This document shows positions 5,354 to 8,351 of a DNA stretch of 8,351 nt, in pieces; position 1 is the stretch's first letter; each line of letters opens with the position of its first letter. The DNA is taken from the NCBI GenBank assembly GCA_026785985.1, contig JAJAYX010000183.1:1-8351 (forward strand), read 5' to 3'. The DNA is from Rudanella sp. Its GTDB lineage: Bacteria > Bacteroidota > Bacteroidia > Cytophagales > Spirosomataceae. The translations under genes were made by a program, and so were the position numbers. The notes below the pieces were generated by a model. The model saw nothing but the letters and a program-made list of their open reading frames with translations, did no database searches and was not told the DNA's origin.

Positions 5354-6367
5354 ATGACAACCTCCCGAGTTAAATCGACCCGCGCTTTTTCCGATGAATT
5401 TCTTGACCGCTACCGGCAACTGGGCGACCCGCCAGCCGATACTATTATCGAAACCCTCGTGGCTGAGGGAGGGCGCGAAGGATTGGGGGCGTTTATGCGC
5501 TGGTTAGCCGATGCTCAGGCGTTTGATATAAGCGGTCAGCACCTGATGGTGCAGCAGTTCTTTGCCGAACACAGCACCCTGCCCACCTGGGCCGACCGCG
5601 CCCGGATGCAGCGGGGCATGGCCTTTTTTCAAAAACATATGGGGGCTATTGGGCTGGCACTCGGTACATTATCGTTGCCCTACACCTATTTGGGAGCTAA
5701 TGGCGTACAGGTGCTTTGGCTCACCGAACGAATTAAAAACGACACCGCCCGACGCTTGCAGGAAACCGGTGCGTGGGTGTTCGCCGTGAACGACCCGAAG
5801 CAGTGGACTGGGGGAAAGGCTATTGAGTTTACGCTTAAAATACGCTTGATTCATGCCGCTTCGCGCTGGTTTGCCGGGCACACGGGCCGCTGGAACGATG
5901 CCTGGGGAACGCCTATTTGCCAGGAGGATATGGCGGGTACTATTGGTGCATTTGGCTACATTGTGCTGCGGGGGTTGCGTAAGCTCAGCGTAGTGATGGC
6001 TGAGCAGGACGAAGAAGATTACCTGTATCATACCAATGTGGTGGGCTATTTCAACGGGGTGGCCGAGGAACTGTTACCGCAGAATCTTCGTGAAGCTTAC
6101 ACGCTTGACAAACAGATTGCGCGTCGGCAGTTTGCCCCCACCGAAGCCGGGAAGGGCCTGACTAAATCGCTGCTCAATGCCATTGCCGAAATCAGCGGTA
6201 ACCCCTCGGCCCGGAACCTGGCAGCCGCTCAAATGCGTTTCTTTTTGGGCAACAGCCACGCCGATGCGCTGGGTATCCCGGCGGTTCCGCTCGAACAGGG
6301 CCTGGTGAGTGTGGTGAGCCGATTGCCTATCTTTCCGAAGTTGATTCTGGCTCTTCAGCCCAAATGA
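5354..6367 (+). CDS. MpaB/rubber-oxygenase-like protein (DUF2236)
   Basis: The 337-residue protein matches the oxygenase MpaB / latex-clearing protein catalytic domain. It shows ARRLQETGAWV (132-142), IRLIHAASRW (163-172) and WGTPICQEDMAGT (184-196), the three most conserved blocks. In the heme enzyme Lcp, an Arg and a Thr four residues apart and a heme-ligand His about 30 residues later are essential. Arg134, Thr138 and His167 fit that spacing, so b-type heme binding is plausible. There is no signal peptide, unlike secreted rubber oxygenases, and the true substrate is unknown. The stop TGA overlaps the mnmE start (ATGA), so the two genes are translationally coupled. Confidence 0.88.
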   Translation: MTTSRVKSTRAFSDEFLDRYRQLGDPPADTIIETLVAEGGREGLGAFMRWLADAQAFDISGQHLMVQQFFAEHSTLPTWADRARMQRGMAFFQKHMGAIGLALGTLSLPYTYLGANGVQVLWLTERIKNDTARRLQETGAWVFAVNDPKQWTGGKAIEFTLKIRLIHAASRWFAGHTGRWNDAWGTPICQEDMAGTIGAFGYIVLRGLRKLSVVMAEQDEEDYLYHTNVVGYFNGVAEELLPQNLREAYTLDKQIARRQFAPTEAGKGLTKSLLNAIAEISGNPSARNLAAAQMRFFLGNSHADALGIPAVPLEQGLVSVVSRLPIFPKLILALQPK

Positions 6368-7749
6368 TGCCTATTATTCAGTTTGAACCTATTGCTGCCC
6401 TTGCCACCGCCCCCGGCATTGGGGCCATTGCCGTTGTCCGGGTGTCGGGTGAGGGGGCCATTGCCCTTGTCAACCGGATGTTCAGGGGGAGAGACCTGAC
6501 GAGTCAAGCCAGCCATACAGCTCATTTCGGGACACTCCGCCAGCCAGACGAAACCATCATCGACGAGGTGCTGGTGACGGTGTTCCGCACACCAACGTCG
6601 TTTACGAAGGAAGATGTGATCGAGATTTCGTGCCACGGCTCCGATTATATTATTCGACAGATTCTGACCCGGCTTACCCAGGAAGGTGCCCGCCTGGCCA
6701 AGCCCGGCGAGTTCACGCAACGGGCGTTTCTGAACGGGCAGTTCGACCTGGTGCAGGCCGAGGCTGTAGCCGATTTGATTGCCGCCGATTCAGAAGCCAG
6801 CCACCGCTCGGCACTAACGCAGTTGCGGGGTGGATTTTCTAAAAAATTAAAGGAACTACGTCAGCAACTAATTGATTTTGTGGCTCTTGTGGAGCTTGAA
6901 CTGGATTTTGGTGAAGAGGATGTGGAGTTTGCCAAACGCGATCAATTGCGGGGTTTGATGATGAATATTCATCGCGTTTTGCATCCGTTGATCGAATCGT
7001 TTGCCGTGGGTAATGCGGTAAAAAACGGGGTGCCCACCGTGATCGTGGGCAAACCGAATGCGGGTAAATCGACTCTGCTGAATGCATTCCTTAACGAAGA
7101 AAAAGCCATTGTCTCGGAGATTCCCGGCACCACCCGCGATGTGATCGAAGATGAACTGTTCATAGACGGAATCCGGTTCCGGCTGATCGACACGGCGGGC
7201 CTGCGCCACACCACCGACACCATTGAGGCCATTGGTGTGGAACGCACTCATCAGCAAATGGAAAAGGCATCGCTGGTGGTTTATCTCTTCGACGGGCTAA
7301 CCACCACACCCGACGAGTTAGAGCAGATGATTGCTGAGCTACAAAAAGCCGGAAAGCCATTTTTGCTTGTAGGTAACAAAACCGACTTAATTCTCGATAT
7401 TTTTCGCCAACCATTGGATACTGTTGCTGGCAAGACAAAAATCATCTGGATTTCTGCTAAAGACCAGCGTATTGATGATCTGAAAGCGGCTCTGTCTGTC
7501 CGGGTCCGCACCGACTCGGCCGTGCAAACCGATGGGGCGCTGATCACCAATGTACGGCACCTGGAACACCTCACCGGCACCGACAATGCCCTGGCCCGCG
7601 CCATCAACGGCCTCGATGCAGGCGTGACCGCCGACTGGTTAGCGATGGACCTCCGCGTGGCCCTTCGTCACCTGGGCGAACTCACCGGGGAGGTCACGAC
7701 CGACGACTTGCTGGAGTCCATTTTTTCGCGGTTTTGCATTGGAAAATAA
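6364..7749 (+). CDS. mnmE: tRNA uridine-5-carboxymethylaminomethyl(34) synthesis GTPase MnmE
   Basis: MnmE works with MnmG to place the cmnm5 group on U34 of certain tRNAs, using a folate one-carbon unit and GTP. The 461 residues are full length and in the usual order: the folate-binding N-terminal domain (about 1-118, with TAPGIGAIAVVRVSG), a helical domain, the inserted G domain, and the C-terminal CIGK with the conserved Cys458. G-domain motifs are GKPNAGKS (229-236), PGTTRD (254-259), DTAG (276-279), NKTD (338-341) and SAK (364-366). Two start codons lie in tandem (6364 and 6367); the first overlaps the oxygenase stop. A strong terminator follows. The 3' end (around 7732-7749) is a known integration site of genomic islands in other bacteria. 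Confidence 0.98.
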   Translation: MMPIIQFEPIAALATAPGIGAIAVVRVSGEGAIALVNRMFRGRDLTSQASHTAHFGTLRQPDETIIDEVLVTVFRTPTSFTKEDVIEISCHGSDYIIRQILTRLTQEGARLAKPGEFTQRAFLNGQFDLVQAEAVADLIAADSEASHRSALTQLRGGFSKKLKELRQQLIDFVALVELELDFGEEDVEFAKRDQLRGLMMNIHRVLHPLIESFAVGNAVKNGVPTVIVGKPNAGKSTLLNAFLNEEKAIVSEIPGTTRDVIEDELFIDGIRFRLIDTAGLRHTTDTIEAIGVERTHQQMEKASLVVYLFDGLTTTPDELEQMIAELQKAGKPFLLVGNKTDLILDIFRQPLDTVAGKTKIIWISAKDQRIDDLKAALSVRVRTDSAVQTDGALITNVRHLEHLTGTDNALARAINGLDAGVTADWLAMDLRVALRHLGELTGEVTTDDLLESIFSRFCIGK

Positions 7750-7787
7750 ACGCCCTTTTTAAACCTATACAATCAACATAGTATAAT

Positions 7788-7827
7788 GCCCGTAAATGCC
7801 CTACTAACAGGTATTTACGGGCTTTTT
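7788..7827 (+). terminator. Rho-independent terminator after mnmE
   Basis: GCCCGTAAATGCC (7788-7800) pairs with GGTATTTACGGGC (7810-7822) over 13 bp with one G-U, closing a 9-nt loop. Five T residues follow at 7823-7827. It lies 38 bases after the mnmE stop and would end the transcript of the upstream run of genes. Confidence 0.92.
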
Positions 7828-7847
7828 AGTGTATGTTTAGTGCGTGA

Positions 7848-7883
7848 TTGTGGTGGTTTATTACGCATACATTTGTACCTTTG
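7848..7883 (+). promoter_or_regulatory. Bacteroidota-type promoter for the HTH gene
   Basis: TTG at 7848-7850 is followed after 17 bp by TACATTTG (7868-7875), matching the TTG / TAnnTTTG pattern. A second perfect -7 box, TACCTTTG (7876-7883), follows directly, so two start sites 8 bases apart are possible. Transcription would begin at about 7882-7892, leaving a leader of roughly 100 nt before the ATG at 7993. Confidence 0.6.
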
Positions 7884-7892
7884 TTGTACCTC

Positions 7893-7924
7893 AAAACGGA
7901 TTGGCACAGTCAGCCCGTTTTTTT
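7893..7924 (+). terminator. Terminator-like hairpin in the HTH-gene leader (possible attenuator)
   Basis: AAAACGG (7893-7899) pairs with CCGTTTT (7915-7921), and TTGG/GTCAG-side pairs can extend the stem inward past one mismatch. The T run continues from 7918 to 7924, so a stem followed by U residues forms right after the expected transcription start. It could attenuate the HTH gene or block read-through. The stem is A-U rich, so its strength is modest. Confidence 0.45.
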
Positions 7925-7934
7925 GGCGAGTTAA

Positions 7935-7994
7935 TGGCACATACTGACACACGCTGACACGTGCTGACACACACCGGCACGTACTGACGCACAT
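7935..7994 (+). repeat. Six tandem 10-bp repeats (iteron-like) upstream of the HTH gene
   Basis: The units are TGGCACATAC, TGACACACGC, TGACACGTGC, TGACACACAC, CGGCACGTAC and TGACGCACAT, with no spacers; the consensus is about TGACACRYRC. A 10-bp period places every unit on the same face of the helix, as in arrays of protein-binding sites. The last unit overlaps the ATG at 7993. Autoregulation by the encoded HTH protein, or recombinase accessory binding, is a reasonable inference. Confidence 0.75.
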
Positions 7995-8351
7995 GAGTTC
8001 TAACATCCGAGTTACCCGAATCTGTGGCTATTGCGGTAAGGCATTTGAAGCGCGAAAAACCACCTCGACCGTATGCAGCGATCAGTGCGCCAATCGTGCC
8101 TATAAGGCCCGGAAACGCGCCGAGAAAATAACAGCCAGCAACGAACAGACAACGCGGATTATTGAGAAGCCAATCACGGATTTACGAGCGCATGAGTTCC
8201 TGACGGTGGAGGAATCGGCCCGGCTCGTTCGGATCAGTCGACGAACCCTGTACCGGCTTATCGAACGGGGCGAACTGGCAACAGCCAAACTAAGCCGCCG
8301 TACTGTTATCCGTCGCGCTGATATTGACAAACTGTTTGCCATTCCCACGCC
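7993..8351 (+). CDS. Zinc-ribbon plus excisionase-type HTH protein (partial, 3' end beyond window)
   Basis: From the ATG at 7993 the frame stays open for 119 codons to the window end. Residues 11-32 hold CGYC and CSDQC, a C-x2-C...C-x3-C zinc knuckle, followed by a basic stretch AYKARKRAEK (36-45). Residues about 68-116 are a MerR/excisionase-like helix-turn-helix: FLTVEESARLVRISRRTLYR, then LIERGEL and a wing ending RRADIDKLF. Such proteins bind DNA and in Bacteroidota often sit beside tyrosine integrases as excision or mobilisation factors. A downstream integrase would be expected but is outside the window. The 10-bp repeats just upstream are candidate binding sites. It is clearly coding, but the exact role is inferred. 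Confidence 0.88.
   Translation, partial: MSSNIRVTRICGYCGKAFEARKTTSTVCSDQCANRAYKARKRAEKITASNEQTTRIIEKPITDLRAHEFLTVEESARLVRISRRTLYRLIERGELATAKLSRRTVIRRADIDKLFAIPT

Noticed and set aside
7935..7994. CRISPR array interpretation of the tandem repeats
   Set aside because: Units are 10 bp with no spacers, far too short for CRISPR repeats.
7815..8006. Minus-strand Cys/Val-rich open frame over the 10-bp repeats
   Set aside because: Its apparent pattern is only the translation of the DNA repeat, and it runs through the terminator and promoter.

Overview
The window reads like a chromosomal segment from a Bacteroidota bacterium, probably Cytophagales (Spirosoma-like). The reasons are promoter elements of the TAnnTTTG type, genes without clear Shine-Dalgarno sequences, moderate GC content, and remnants of secreted proteins with domains common in that order. 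The genus is an inference from protein flavour, not a measurement.

Left edge (1-366): a minus-strand gene enters from position 54 with only its signal peptide visible. Its leader carries a TPP (thiamine pyrophosphate) riboswitch at about 168-250, with a -7 promoter box just upstream. No gene list would show this, and it predicts that the cut-off gene imports or makes thiamine; a TonB-dependent receptor is the best guess. Between this promoter and the next gene lies a 39-bp near-perfect palindrome (297-335), a likely operator.

367-2267: a tight plus-strand operon of a two-domain VOC ring-cleaving dioxygenase (MhqO/PcpA type), an alpha/beta hydrolase (MhqD type, ATGA overlap) and a small muconolactone-isomerase-like protein. 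Together they suggest handling or detoxification of quinones or catechols.

2250-3385: a gene graveyard. A minus-strand remnant of a flavin amine oxidase (frameshift plus an in-frame stop, 5' half missing) abuts a plus-strand C-terminal tail of a secreted protein. A second plus-strand C-terminal tail (Gly-rich, frameshifted) follows. A minus-strand WapI-like immunity-family gene (3419-3859) closes the region.

4057-7749: a plus-strand run of a CheY-like receiver, a long 29-bp-arm inverted repeat (4447-4552), a PhnP-like metallo-beta-lactamase-fold hydrolase, an MpaB/DUF2236 oxygenase, and mnmE, whose start overlaps the oxygenase stop. A strong intrinsic terminator (7788-7827) ends the run.

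7828-8351: a promoter, a terminator-like leader hairpin and six 10-bp tandem repeats precede a truncated gene encoding a zinc-ribbon plus excisionase-type HTH protein. This looks like the edge of an integrative element lying beside the 3' end of mnmE, which is a known integration site in other bacteria.
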